This document shows positions 1-8,835 of a DNA stretch of 64,000 nucleotides, piece after piece. The notes under the pieces were generated by a model, which saw nothing but the letters and a program-made list of their open reading frames with translations, did no database searches and had not been told where the DNA came from. Position 1 is the stretch's first letter; each line of letters opens with the position of its first letter. The position numbers and the translations under genes are program-made. Source of the DNA: Ktedonobacteria bacterium brp13 (GTDB taxonomy: Bacteria > Chloroflexota > Ktedonobacteria > Ktedonobacterales > Ktedonobacteraceae); assembly GCA_015099395.1 (NCBI GenBank), contig AP024096.1, positions 3,162,001 through 3,226,000 on the forward strand. Direction: 5' to 3'.

Positions 1-99
1 GGGTGGTATTATTCGCCTGAGTATACAGCGTTACGTCAGATGCGCATCAGTGCCTCGACCGGTCGGGCGATACTTGCACAGGGCGTCCAGGCATCGTAA
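1..99 (+). CDS. C-terminal end of an unidentified protein (cut by window start)
   Basis: The first frame is open from base 1 to a TAA at 97-99 and encodes 32 residues starting GWYYSPEYTALRQ. The composition is plausible for a real C-terminus, and a GC-rich hairpin follows 18 bases after the stop, as expected at a gene end. The fragment is too short to assign a family. It would be convergent with the CtaG gene. It could also be a chance open stretch. Confidence 0.4.
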   Translation, partial: GWYYSPEYTALRQMRISASTGRAILAQGVQAS

Positions 100-117
100 C
101 AACGAGTACAAGACAGC

Positions 118-138
118 GGGAGGGCCGAATTCCCTCCC
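118..138. terminator. GC-rich hairpin between convergent genes
   Basis: GGGAGGG (118-124) and CCCTCCC (132-138) form a perfect 7-bp stem with a 7-base loop. It lies between the end of the left-edge reading frame and the 3' end of the minus-strand CtaG gene. There is no strong T-run on either side, so a terminator role is inferred from position. Confidence 0.4.
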
Positions 139-202
139 CATGCTGTGTTGCATATTTTCTCGTTCTTCCCTATCTTTTTCGAAAAGGCTCGACAGCGCAC
201 TT

Positions 203-1144
203 TCAAGATGGGCTAAACTGTGTCCCGTTAGAGATGCGAGGACGATAGCTCTCAGGACTACTTTCGTCTTCGTCGTCTTCGTAATCTTCATCATCGCCAT
301 ACTCATCATAATCTTCATTTGCCAGCGCCTGCTCGCGGCGAAGATCACCCATCCGAGTTTTATGCTCGATCTGTGAGAGCCACTTGATAAAGAGCGGCGA
401 CATCACAGCCAGATCAACCAGACCTGGGATCAGCAGCAACGCTCCAGCAGTGGTCTGATCCCCACCCGGCGTGAGATTGAGTTGTGGTGGCATAACATAG
501 TGATGGTAGATTGGGACACCCGTATAGACCAGCACGAAGGCAAAGATATCTACCGGCTGCCCATCGAGGAAAGCGTAGAGCATCTGCAAAGGGTAACCCA
601 TCTTGCGCAACTCGTGCAATGATCCGATCAACGGCCACCAGTTGAGCAACGAGGTCAGGAAGATAGCGACCAGCATCAGGTCGTTCAACCCTGTGGTAGC
701 CGAGACGACGCCAAGCACGCTCGGAAGATGGAAGAAAAAGAAGACCGCATTAAAGGTAAGCGAGGCCACGACAGGCTTCGTCAGAAAAGTTATCAGCCAG
801 TTTACGACCGGCAACGACAAGATAGGACGCAGTAAGATCTCCGGGCTACCTACCAGCATAAGTGGCGCACATACCGTCGTTAGCACCACAATCTGCAACA
901 TATGCACTGAGAATAGTTGTGTGCGTCCGATCGTATTGAGCGGAGAGAAAAGGACCAGGGCAAAGATCACTACACCTGAAAAGAATGCAATTATTCGTGT
1001 CGTGCTCACACGCGGCGTCTGTGGCTGCTGCTGTCGCAGTCGCTGTACACGCCTGAGCGCAAGTAAATAAAGCAGGATCAACGCTAGAAAACAGATGATC
1101 CCTGCCGGACTCCACGACCATACAAAAGAGAGGCCATTGAACAT
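203..1144 (-). CDS. ctaG: Cytochrome c oxidase assembly protein, CtaG (caa3-type) family
   Basis: This 313-residue multi-pass membrane protein matches the caa3-type CtaG family, which helps deliver copper to cytochrome c oxidase. About seven hydrophobic segments run from residue 5 to about 270, with family-like stretches such as FSVHMLQIVVLT, FFFHLPSVLG and YTGVPIYHHYV carrying conserved His residues. The C-terminus is a soluble acidic tail rich in Asp, Glu and Tyr (EDYDEYGDDEDYEDDEDE). The ATG at 1144 is chosen over an upstream GTG because GGAG sits seven bases before it. No oxidase subunit genes are in the window, so it stands apart from its presumed partners. Confidence 0.85.
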   Translation of the reverse strand: MFNGLSFVWSWSPAGIICFLALILLYLLALRRVQRLRQQQPQTPRVSTTRIIAFFSGVVIFALVLFSPLNTIGRTQLFSVHMLQIVVLTTVCAPLMLVGSPEILLRPILSLPVVNWLITFLTKPVVASLTFNAVFFFFHLPSVLGVVSATTGLNDLMLVAIFLTSLLNWWPLIGSLHELRKMGYPLQMLYAFLDGQPVDIFAFVLVYTGVPIYHHYVMPPQLNLTPGGDQTTAGALLLIPGLVDLAVMSPLFIKWLSQIEHKTRMGDLRREQALANEDYDEYGDDEDYEDDEDESSPESYRPRISNGTQFSPS

Positions 1145-1329
1145 AGAACGTCTCCATAGGCTTAAAAAAAGTTGTTCTTCCTTGTGACGCTGCACCGTAC
1201 GTCATAGTATAGGGCAGCGTTATAAGAGATGCAAATCAGATATACGCCACCTCCCTTTCCCCTCAGGCTCTATGTGAGAAAATTAACCATACAGATAAAG
1301 TGTAGGTCCGGTATAGAAGGAGGATGAGC

Positions 1330-2481
1330 ATGCATATTTTAATCGCACCCCAAGCGCTAAAAGGGAGTCTGACAGCAGCACAGGCAGGAGAGGCGATCGC
1401 ACAGGGGGTGAGAGCTGTGTTTCCAGAGGCACAGATTACTATAGTACCAATTGCAGATGGCGGCGAGGGAACGGTACAGGCACTGGTAGATGCGACACAT
1501 GGGCAGATCGTCAAGTACACGGTCACAGGTCCGCTGGGTAGCCCTGTCACAGCGTTTTATGGTCAGCTGGCTACAGAGGACAGGCGTACGGCAGTCATTG
1601 AGATGGCAGCGTGTTCGGGTCTTCCACTCGTACCGGAGGGACAGCGTGACCCCCGCATAACGACGACGCGCGGCGTTGGCGAACTGATCAGAGCGGCCCT
1701 GGATCAAGGTTGCCAGCACTTTATTCTGGGGATTGGTGGTAGCGCGACCAACGATGGCGGTGCAGGAATGGCACAGGCCCTGGGTGCGTCACTCCTGGAT
1801 GCCGCTGGTCAAGAGCTACCCCCAGGCGGAGCCGCACTTGCCAGGCTCGCAAAGATAGATATAAGCAAGCTCGATCCACGTCTCCATGCCTGTAGTTTTG
1901 CGATCGCCAGCGACGTCACCAATCCACTATGCGGACCAGAGGGTGCCTCCGCAATCTACGGTCCCCAGAAAGGCGCAAGCCCAGCGATGATTATAGCACT
2001 GGATGCCGCTCTCAGAAACTACGCGGAACGACTCAAACACGACCTGGGGCGCGACGTTGCAACGATAGCTGGAGCGGGAGCAGCTGGCGGGCTTGGAGCA
2101 GGGATGCTTGCTTTCTTACACGCTCAATTGCGACCGGGCGCGCAGATTGTCCTGGAGGCCGTTCATTTTGACGCACAACTGGCCCACGCAGACCTGCTGA
2201 TTACGGCCGAGGGTCAGATCGACGAACAGACCGCCTATGGAAAAAGCGTTGGAGCAGTCGCCTCAGCAGCAAAACAACGCAATATACCGGTCATAGCACT
2301 GGCTGGCGGTTTAAGCGAACACTACCATGACGTCTACAAGCTAGGAATTGCCGCGATTAGCGTATTACCCTCTCGACCCATGTCGTTAGTCTATGCTATG
2401 GAACAAGCAGCATCCCTGACAAGGGATAGTACAGAAAGAGCATTACGGCTCTTTAAACTGGGGCTTGATTTTCATAAATGA
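1330..2481 (+). CDS. Glycerate kinase (GarK/GlxK family)
   Basis: The 383-residue protein phosphorylates D-glycerate, linking glyoxylate/serine or sugar-acid breakdown to glycolysis. The start MHILIAPQALKGSLTA, the GGEGTVQAL segment, GIGGSATNDGGAGMAQALG and the late LLITAEGQIDEQTAYGKSV are hallmarks of the family, and the length is normal. AAGGAGG at 1317-1323 lies six bases before the ATG at 1330 but directly abuts an in-frame ATG at 1324, so 1330 is preferred. It appears to be a single-gene unit. Whether the product is 2- or 3-phosphoglycerate cannot be told from the sequence. Confidence 0.93.
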   Translation: MHILIAPQALKGSLTAAQAGEAIAQGVRAVFPEAQITIVPIADGGEGTVQALVDATHGQIVKYTVTGPLGSPVTAFYGQLATEDRRTAVIEMAACSGLPLVPEGQRDPRITTTRGVGELIRAALDQGCQHFILGIGGSATNDGGAGMAQALGASLLDAAGQELPPGGAALARLAKIDISKLDPRLHACSFAIASDVTNPLCGPEGASAIYGPQKGASPAMIIALDAALRNYAERLKHDLGRDVATIAGAGAAGGLGAGMLAFLHAQLRPGAQIVLEAVHFDAQLAHADLLITAEGQIDEQTAYGKSVGAVASAAKQRNIPVIALAGGLSEHYHDVYKLGIAAISVLPSRPMSLVYAMEQAASLTRDSTERALRLFKLGLDFHK

Positions 2482-3014
2482 TGGAAAGTATCCATCTATC
2501 ATCTGACATATCCAGGCTTCAACATCACAAAATGATCACACAAAGAAACGCAGTGATACGAGGATAGACAGGCAGAAATACATGTGCTACAATTAGCAAA
2601 TACTTTCAGCACATTCCTATCCTCGGATCTACTCTTCCGACAGTGCCTACGTCAAGAATAAATAAAGAGATTGCTTACATTCCTTGTTATTCTAGAAACA
2701 ATATTTCGTTTCTATGATTATGAGGATACATTCACTTTTTACAACCAGGATCTTGTACACGTAGGGAACGACCTCGTGTCGCTCCCCTATCACGAACAAC
2801 TCTCTCCAAAACATCTTCTCGTAGCGATGGAAATATCTAGCGGAAGGAAAGTGTTGAATATTACAAGATGTCTACGAGCGAATGCGCATGAATAATTTAT
2901 ACGAATAGCAGATCCAGCCGACACGTAGAAATCCATCCAATCACGCGTATTCGTACTCATCAAGCTCAGTGATGTAGTTTGTTCGGTTTTATTCATTAAA
3001 GGGAGCCTATCATT
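2482..3014. other. Non-coding gap with one strong hairpin
   Basis: No convincing gene is present. A 74-codon open frame inside has no recognisable content. The clearest structure is a hairpin at 2762-2790 in which TAGGGA and CGAC pair with GTCG and TCCCCTA. I could not match it to a known riboswitch or sRNA. Confidence 0.5.
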
Positions 3015-3215
3015 ATGCCAGAACATATATATGCTACAGATGGCGCGGACTTTGAAAAGTTATGTGCCGAGGGATTTACAGTTGACGAGGCATTACAACT
3101 CGTTCACATGAAAAATCATGTTACTGAGCATACCGAGTACAAAGAGATGATGGAAGAGAGCCGCCGTCTTGGCTTTATCCGCTGGTTAATTGAACACGAT
3201 CGCATCAGCCATTAA
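3015..3215 (+). CDS. Small hypothetical protein (66 aa)
   Basis: The charged 66-residue protein starts MPEHIYATDGADF and appears to be helical, with many Glu, His and Lys and no membrane segment. GGGAG about ten bases upstream serves as ribosome binding site, and a strong intrinsic terminator follows 55 bases after the stop, which supports a real single-gene unit. I do not recognise a family. The stop codon lies inside a 13-bp tandem duplication. Confidence 0.65.
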   Translation: MPEHIYATDGADFEKLCAEGFTVDEALQLVHMKNHVTEHTEYKEMMEESRRLGFIRWLIEHDRISH

Positions 3216-3229
3216 GATCAGCCATTAAG
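3204..3229 (+). repeat. 13-bp tandem duplication spanning a stop codon
   Basis: ATCAGCCATTAAG occurs twice back to back (3204-3216 and 3217-3229). The first copy holds the TAA stop of the small gene. It looks like a recent slippage duplication. Confidence 0.85.
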
Positions 3230-3269
3230 AGAGAAGAACCATCGCTTTATACGGTTTCGATGGAATTAT

Positions 3270-3306
3270 AAAGAGAAGAGAAGGTGGCAGCATCTTCTCT
3301 TTTTTT
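3270..3306 (+). terminator. Intrinsic terminator after the 66-aa gene
   Basis: AAAGAGAAGA (3270-3279) pairs perfectly with TCTTCTCTTT (3293-3302), with a 13-base loop, and runs into a T-tract ending at 3306. It terminates the plus-strand small gene. RNase P RNA is transcribed towards it from the other side. Confidence 0.85.
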
Positions 3307-3351
3307 GAGAGAATTTGGAGTGGTTTGCAAGGTTCAGGCGCTTGGAGTAGG

Positions 3352-3745
3352 CAGAGAAGGACGATAAGCCGAATTCTGTGACCCGCTCCACGCTTACACG
3401 CACAGCGGCGGTAATCATCTATCTAGGGCGACAGTTACCTGCCGTCTCCAGCGACCAACCCGAAAGTTAACAGGCGAGCAACCTGCCAGATCCGAAGATC
3501 TGATCTCTCTGCTTGGTCTTGCTCCAGATGGGGTTTACCCGGCCAGCCAGTCACCTGACTGCCGGTGAGCTCTTACCTCACCATTTCACCCTTACCGGTA
3601 TGCAGCAAGCCACATACTGGCGGTACGTTTCTGTGGCACTTTCCTGAGAGTTACCCCTACTGGCCGTTAGCCAGCATCCTGCTCTATGGAGTTCGGACTT
3701 TCCTCGGACCGCCTGTAGTGGTCCGCGATTACCTGCCCTTCTCAA
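3352..3745 (-). ncRNA. rnpB: RNase P RNA (bacterial type A-like)
   Basis: Read on the minus strand, this is the catalytic RNA of RNase P, which trims the 5' ends of pre-tRNAs. Universally conserved parts are visible: GAGGAAAGTCCGAACTCC near the 5' end, AGGGTGAAATGGTGAGGTAA then GAGCTCACC in the middle, and ACAGAATTCGGCTTATC near the 3' end. The outermost helix P1 forms between GAGAAGG (3743-3737) and CCTTCTC (3360-3354). The length of about 394 nt fits bacterial rnpB. Exact ends are estimated from P1. Confidence 0.95.
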
Positions 3746-3857
3746 GCCTACCGCATAAGGGTACCATAGTTTGCGCTCTACGTCTAGCTTCTCCTGTTCT
3801 ACAACAAGGCATGAAAGGTGTGCACATTGCGATCCATCTCAAAACGCGTTACAATGA

Positions 3858-3888
3858 TTGTCAGAAAAGTCAGCACAGAACTTATAAT
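3858..3888 (+). promoter_or_regulatory. Probable sigma-70 promoter of rnc
   Basis: TTGTCA (3858-3863) and a perfect TATAAT (3883-3888) are separated by 19 bases, a little longer than ideal, about 115 bases before the rnc start. The long spacer lowers confidence in the -35 box. Confidence 0.5.
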
Positions 3889-4001
3889 AGTTGTATGATA
3901 CAACGCTTTTATGCCCACTGGTCGCTACCAGACGACCACCTATTGGCCTTCAAAACCGCAAGAACCTGTCCCAACAACACGCAACTGCTAGAGGTATATT
4001 T

Positions 4002-4682
4002 ATGCACGAACAATTAGAAGAGATTTTAAAGGTCCATTTTCAAGATCCAGCGCTCTTGACTCTGGCCCTCACACATCGCTCATATATCTATGAGACGCCC
4101 GGCGCTGGCCTGAGCTCCAACGAACGCCTGGAGTTCTTAGGCGATTCAATCCTCGCACTGGTCAGTGCGGACTTTCTTTATCGCACCTTCCCAACCTTAA
4201 GCGAGGGCGAACTGACCGACGTGCGCGCTGTACTGGTCCGTACCGAGACCCTGGCAAATTTCGCACGCGAAGTGACCCTGGGCAAGTTCCTGTTCATGGG
4301 CAAAGGCGAGCAGAGCAGCGGTGGCGGACAACGCGTACAGGCATCTGCATTTGAGGCTGTCCTGGGCGCACTCTATCTCGACCAGGGACTAGAGGCTGTA
4401 CGTGACTTTCTGCTCCCACGCCTCGATCCACTGGCCCATATGATTGTCAACAAACGCCTCTTCAAAGATAACAAATCTCTGTTCCAGGAACAGGCGCAGG
4501 CACACGTTGGCATTACCCCTTCATATCGTCTGGTCGGCATGGAAGGTCCATCACACAATCGCGAATTCACCGTCGAAGTCATGCTCGGCGAAGAGGTCTC
4601 TGGCAGCGGTCAGGGCCGCAACAAGCAGACAGCAGAGCAAGAAGCCGCTCACGACGCACTCACAAAACGTGGCTGGCTTTAA
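4002..4682 (+). CDS. rnc: Ribonuclease III
   Basis: The 226-residue enzyme cuts double-stranded RNA, chiefly rRNA precursors. The endonuclease signature NERLEFLGDSILALV lies at residues 40-54, the second acidic cluster is in ASAFEAVLGALYLDQG, and a C-terminal dsRNA-binding domain occupies roughly residues 150-226 (EQAQAHVGITPSYRL to AEQEAAHDALTKRGW). The frame is open further upstream, but the ATG at 4002 has GAGGT six bases before it and gives the normal family N-terminus. The TAA stop is formed by the first bases of a dispersed palindromic repeat. rpoN follows on the same strand. Confidence 0.95.
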   Translation: MHEQLEEILKVHFQDPALLTLALTHRSYIYETPGAGLSSNERLEFLGDSILALVSADFLYRTFPTLSEGELTDVRAVLVRTETLANFAREVTLGKFLFMGKGEQSSGGGQRVQASAFEAVLGALYLDQGLEAVRDFLLPRLDPLAHMIVNKRLFKDNKSLFQEQAQAHVGITPSYRLVGMEGPSHNREFTVEVMLGEEVSGSGQGRNKQTAEQEAAHDALTKRGWL

Positions 4683-4747
4683 GATCTTATTCCGAAAACC
4701 AACGCGACTGGCGTCGCTAGTGCCCGCACACGCAAGTTTTCGGATAC
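4680..4747. repeat. Dispersed palindromic repeat, copy A
   Basis: This 68-bp element starts TAAGATCTTATTCCGAAAAC and ends AAGTTTTCGGATA, giving imperfect inverted ends around a core hairpin (GCGAC-TGGC-GTCGC). It is about 95% identical, in reverse, to the copy at 18.4 kb. The first three bases are the rnc stop codon. Confidence 0.85.
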
Positions 4748-5009
4748 GTAGTAAGCAATAGCACAACCAAAACACACCAATTTTGATACCAAATGGCCCT
4801 GGTGTTTCTCCTGCATTCTGTTTTATAATCTTGTCAGCAATAAGTTTCATGCCACTCATACAGGTAAACGTGCTCTGCATTAACCTGTAAAGTAACGATA
4901 GAGACGACAAGAACAGGTGCTATCATCGTGGATACAGACCCTATACAGCGAAAAGAACCGTTTTTATGCTGTCTTGCGGGTATGTACAGGGGATAGGGAG
5001 GGTATATGT

Positions 5010-6515
5010 ATGCGATTGGAACAGACACCACGACAAGATCAAACGTTGCGTGTGACCGCACGACTTGTAACATCAAGCACGATTCTCCATTTATCGGCAG
5101 ACGAGATGGAACGCACCATAAATCTGGAGCAGACAGAGAACCCGGCGCTAGAAGTTAAGGAGCAGCGCATCTGCCTCTTCTGCTCCACAGCCATTTATGG
5201 ACAGAGTTGCACCGTCTGTGGACGCCTGACCCCCAACACGCCACCATCAGCGGCTCTCGCAACGTATAGCGATGCCAGCACGCCGGTCCAGTGGGAGCAA
5301 CAGCAGATCTGCTTCGATATTGACAACTACAGTTTTACTGAAGCCGATAGCGACGATAGCTTCGATCCACTCGCCCTGATCGCTACCAGAGAGTCACTCA
5401 CCGAGGATCTCCTGCAACAGCTTGAAACGCTCATCACACCCGATGATGCATCGATCGCGGAACAACTGGTCGGCAACCTCAACGAGCGTGGCTATCTTGA
5501 GGTCAGCGCACACGAGATCGCAGAACTCATCGAGGTTCCTCTGGCCCGCGTCAACCATGTCTTAAGCCAGTTACATACCCTGGAGCCGCTGGGCATAGGC
5601 GCTCGTGACCTACGCGAATGCCTGCTTATCCAGCTTGCAGCCATCGAAGAGATCAGCCCCCCTCATCCACTAGTCTACACAGTGATTGATCGCTACCTCG
5701 AACATCTGGGACGAAACCAGTTCGCGGAGATTGCTCGCCTCCTCAAGGTTCCGGAACGTGAGGTGCGCCTGGCCAGCAGCTATATCAGAACGATGCTCCA
5801 TCCTTACCCCGCACATATCTACCATGCAACCAGCAATGAGCCACTGGCAGGCGGTACCCACTATATTCATCCTGACATTATTATTCGACGCGGCGACAAC
5901 GGCTTTGAGGTCGAACTCATGGAAGAGAAACGCTATAACTTCACTATCGAGGCAGAGTATCCGCATAGTGGCAGACCCAGAGCTGAAAAGGCTTCAGCCA
6001 GTACTGCGCGTACAACGACATCCACAGATCCGACGGTCCTACAACAACAGCCGCCGCAGCCTGAAATTCAACAGTATCTGTGTCAGAACCAGAGTCGAGC
6101 ACGCTTCTTTGTCGATTGCATCCAACGACGCTGGCGCACGCTACGCAGAGTAGCCGAGATCGTTGTAAACTTCCAGCAAGAGTTCCTGGAGAAAGGGGTA
6201 CGCTCCCTGAGGCCGCTCACACGAGCGCAGGTTGCCGCCGAACTCAATCTAGACGAAGGGACAGTCAGCCGAGCAACCGCGTATAAATACGCCCTGCTCC
6301 CCAATGGTCGCCTGTTCCCAATGGCAGATTTCTTCGACGGCTCACTCAAGATCAAAGATATGCTCCGCGAACTGATTCAAGCCGAGGACCCGAAACATCG
6401 CCTGAGCGACGAAGAACTGGCCCGCATCCTGGCAGCGCAGCAGATCCCACTCGCACGGCGTACCATCACCAAGTATCGCGAAGAGATGGGCATCGGCTCA
6501 TCACGTGAACGCTGA
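5010..6515 (+). CDS. rpoN: RNA polymerase sigma-54 factor (RpoN) with Cys4 insertion
   Basis: The 501-residue protein is a sigma-54 factor, which directs RNA polymerase to -24/-12 promoters opened by AAA+ activators. Region I is the N-terminal Leu/Gln/Glu-rich stretch ending EQTENPALEV, the core-binding domain follows (about 125-320), and the RpoN box ARRTITKYRE is at 482-491. Between region I and the core-binding domain is a Cys4 pattern (C55, C58, C67, C70) resembling a zinc knuckle. The ATG at 5010 has GGGAGGG seven bases upstream and is preferred over an upstream in-frame start. No activator gene is in the window. Confidence 0.92.
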   Translation: MRLEQTPRQDQTLRVTARLVTSSTILHLSADEMERTINLEQTENPALEVKEQRICLFCSTAIYGQSCTVCGRLTPNTPPSAALATYSDASTPVQWEQQQICFDIDNYSFTEADSDDSFDPLALIATRESLTEDLLQQLETLITPDDASIAEQLVGNLNERGYLEVSAHEIAELIEVPLARVNHVLSQLHTLEPLGIGARDLRECLLIQLAAIEEISPPHPLVYTVIDRYLEHLGRNQFAEIARLLKVPEREVRLASSYIRTMLHPYPAHIYHATSNEPLAGGTHYIHPDIIIRRGDNGFEVELMEEKRYNFTIEAEYPHSGRPRAEKASASTARTTTSTDPTVLQQQPPQPEIQQYLCQNQSRARFFVDCIQRRWRTLRRVAEIVVNFQQEFLEKGVRSLRPLTRAQVAAELNLDEGTVSRATAYKYALLPNGRLFPMADFFDGSLKIKDMLRELIQAEDPKHRLSDEELARILAAQQIPLARRTITKYREEMGIGSSRER

Positions 6516-6561
6516 AGAGTGATGGGCCGATGCTTGCTAGAGCCTTGCGAAGAGCGCGCGC

Positions 6562-8619
6562 TTAAGACATGAGTTGTAGAGCTTTATCGGGCTCGACATA
6601 CACAGTGTGTTCGCGTTCGTAGGTCACGAGACCGGGTCCGCCACCTTTCATATGCCGTACGTGGCGCTGCAGTGTATAGTCAACGGGCGTACTTGTCGTG
6701 CCACGGGCCTCACTATAGTAGGCAGCCAGTGTAGCGGCTCGCTCGATAGTATGGCGCGGAACTTCACGACCCGCAGTCTTGATGATAACGTGCGCACCAG
6801 GAACGCCACGTGCATGCAGCCAGATATCGTTCGAGGTGGCCTGGTGGAACGTGACGTCTTCGTTCTGACGACTGTTCTTCCCGACCATCACAGTAAAGCC
6901 CTCACAGGGAACGTAGAGAGGCGCGCCACCACCCGGTCCTGGCTTCTTGACACGTTTGCCTTTCTTCGCGGCCTTAAGCGCCTTCTTGTCAATCGCAGCC
7001 TTACCACGGATGTAGCCCTGTCCCAGGACCTCAGCCTTTACCAGGTCGATCTCTTTGGCATTCTCAGCCAGCTTGAGATCCGACATGATCTGCGCAACGG
7101 TTGCGAGCTCGGCATTGTTCTGCGCGATCTGGTCCGGCAGCAGTTCAAGGGAACGCCGTAGTTTGTGGTACTTGTTGAAGTAACGATTCGCATTGGTGAC
7201 CGCATCAAAGCGTGGGTCCAACGGAACCTTCACCTGGGCGCTCACACCGTTCTCGTCTTGCTCAAAGTAGTTTTCCAGCATGACAGATTGCGGCCCCTGT
7301 CCGACTTCGTGCTGATGGGCCAGGAGAAGCTCGCCATAGAGACGGTCCTGTTGCGCCTCAGCCTCGGCCTGCAACTCTTTGTCGAGCAGCGTTGCCTTGC
7401 GCTGGCAACGCTCAAGCTGAGTCTGCAAGACCCGGCGCAACGGACCCCGTAGCGTATCGACAGCATCATGCCACTCGGTGCGCGCATAAAAATCATCAAT
7501 CAGTACGTTGATGGATGGCGATTGACGCACACGCATGCCAGGCTGGCCCGCATACTGTTCCATGACATAAGGAGCAAAGGCCAGCGGTACGTAACTCTCA
7601 TCTGGTATCTCAGGCTCTTCAGGCTCTCCAGGCTCTTCAGACACTCCAGGCTCAGCAACGCCATCTGCAAGATCAGGCAAGACCGGCTCAAGATCCCCAC
7701 TTTCTTCACCGCTCAGGGCACGCTCAACCAGCTGCGGCTGCCACTGTTGCGTATCGAAGAGCGACGTCAGATCTCGCACGTTCCAGGCCAATTCCTCCCA
7801 GATATCCGGCGTCGCAGCAGAGACTGGCATCTCAGCATTCTCAGTGGCACGGAAGACAGCCTCACGGGCCAGTAGTGGACTGCAACCCAACGTATGTTTG
7901 GAGAGCAACTGCCAGAGCGTTGGCGGACCCTGATCACGCTTCTTCTTGCGGACAGGACCCTGTAAGGCAGCGACCGCGTCTTCGTCGGCCGCACAGATAG
8001 AGAGCTGAGCCGCAGTCACAGTGGTAGGTTCCAGACGTGGTAGGGATTGACCAGCCAGAGTGCGCATCTGTGGCGGAGGCGGCACGTAAGGGATACCAGC
8101 GGCGATGACACGATAGCGGTTCACCTCGGAGCTCACTCGCTTCAAACTGCCCAGGATCGTGCCCTGCTCATCACAGAAGATAATATTGCCCAGGCGATTC
8201 ATGACCTCGACAATGATGCGGAAGCGGATACGCTCGTCACTATCGGGACTCTTACGATAACCGGCAACGATCTCAATCACACGCTCCCAGCGCGGCTGGC
8301 TGATCGACTCGATACGCGCCCCCTCAAGATGTTTACGTAGCAGCATCACAAAGGGCGGTGGCTCGCTGGCAATACGCGGCGGCTTGAGGGCCGTGATATG
8401 GACACGTGCAAGCTGAGGGTGGGCAGAGAGATAGAACCAGCGGTTACGACCTGCCGGTCCTCCACTCCCGCCGCTCTCGACGTGCTGCGCGTTAGGCGCG
8501 TAGCATTGTAGCGCAATAGCATGCTCGGTGGGTTGGATGATAGTATCGATACGAGCCCCGGTGAGCAGTTTGCGCCATTCGTCGGCGACTGCCGCCAGTG
8601 TAATGGCGTCTACATACAT
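6562..8619 (-). CDS. rqcH: Ribosome quality-control factor RqcH (NFACT/Rqc2 family)
   Basis: RqcH binds stalled 50S subunits carrying peptidyl-tRNA and directs addition of C-terminal alanine tails that mark the chain for degradation. The 685-residue protein has an NFACT-N domain (starting MYVDAITLAAVADEWR), a central coiled-coil part (about 385-520) and the C-terminal NFACT-R domain with the strongly conserved SNDIWLHARGVPGAHVII. Older annotations call this family fibronectin-binding protein. An acidic Pro/Glu-rich linker near residues 310-345 is encoded by 9-bp imperfect repeats. It is convergent with rpoN and divergent from gmk. Confidence 0.92.
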   Translation of the reverse strand: MYVDAITLAAVADEWRKLLTGARIDTIIQPTEHAIALQCYAPNAQHVESGGSGGPAGRNRWFYLSAHPQLARVHITALKPPRIASEPPPFVMLLRKHLEGARIESISQPRWERVIEIVAGYRKSPDSDERIRFRIIVEVMNRLGNIIFCDEQGTILGSLKRVSSEVNRYRVIAAGIPYVPPPPQMRTLAGQSLPRLEPTTVTAAQLSICAADEDAVAALQGPVRKKKRDQGPPTLWQLLSKHTLGCSPLLAREAVFRATENAEMPVSAATPDIWEELAWNVRDLTSLFDTQQWQPQLVERALSGEESGDLEPVLPDLADGVAEPGVSEEPGEPEEPEIPDESYVPLAFAPYVMEQYAGQPGMRVRQSPSINVLIDDFYARTEWHDAVDTLRGPLRRVLQTQLERCQRKATLLDKELQAEAEAQQDRLYGELLLAHQHEVGQGPQSVMLENYFEQDENGVSAQVKVPLDPRFDAVTNANRYFNKYHKLRRSLELLPDQIAQNNAELATVAQIMSDLKLAENAKEIDLVKAEVLGQGYIRGKAAIDKKALKAAKKGKRVKKPGPGGGAPLYVPCEGFTVMVGKNSRQNEDVTFHQATSNDIWLHARGVPGAHVIIKTAGREVPRHTIERAATLAAYYSEARGTTSTPVDYTLQRHVRHMKGGGPGLVTYEREHTVYVEPDKALQLMS

Positions 8620-8835
8620 AGCTACTTAGCTCTTTCTATAGCAAGCGACTCTAGCAAGCGACTTTCGAGTTACCTACGAGTGTTGTACAATAGTAGCAAC
8701 ACGGACATATACAATCACCTCCATGTTCATTGTATGTATGCTCGTGCGCGCGAATGCAAGGTTAAGTATAACAAAGTTACGTTTGTTCGTACACCTCTTA
8801 CTCTCGCTCTATTTGACTACATCAGGAAGAGAAGC

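Noticed and set aside
203..1195. GTG start for CtaG adding 17 residues
   Set aside because: The ATG at 1144 has a proper GGAG site and begins at the first membrane helix.
2671..2895. 74-codon plus-strand open frame in the gap after glycerate kinase
   Set aside because: No recognisable domain, poor start context, and it overlaps a strong hairpin; likely chance.
3565..4017. 150-codon open frame across the RNase P RNA gene
   Set aside because: It is antisense to conserved rnpB sequence and overlaps the rnc start; the RNA explains the region.
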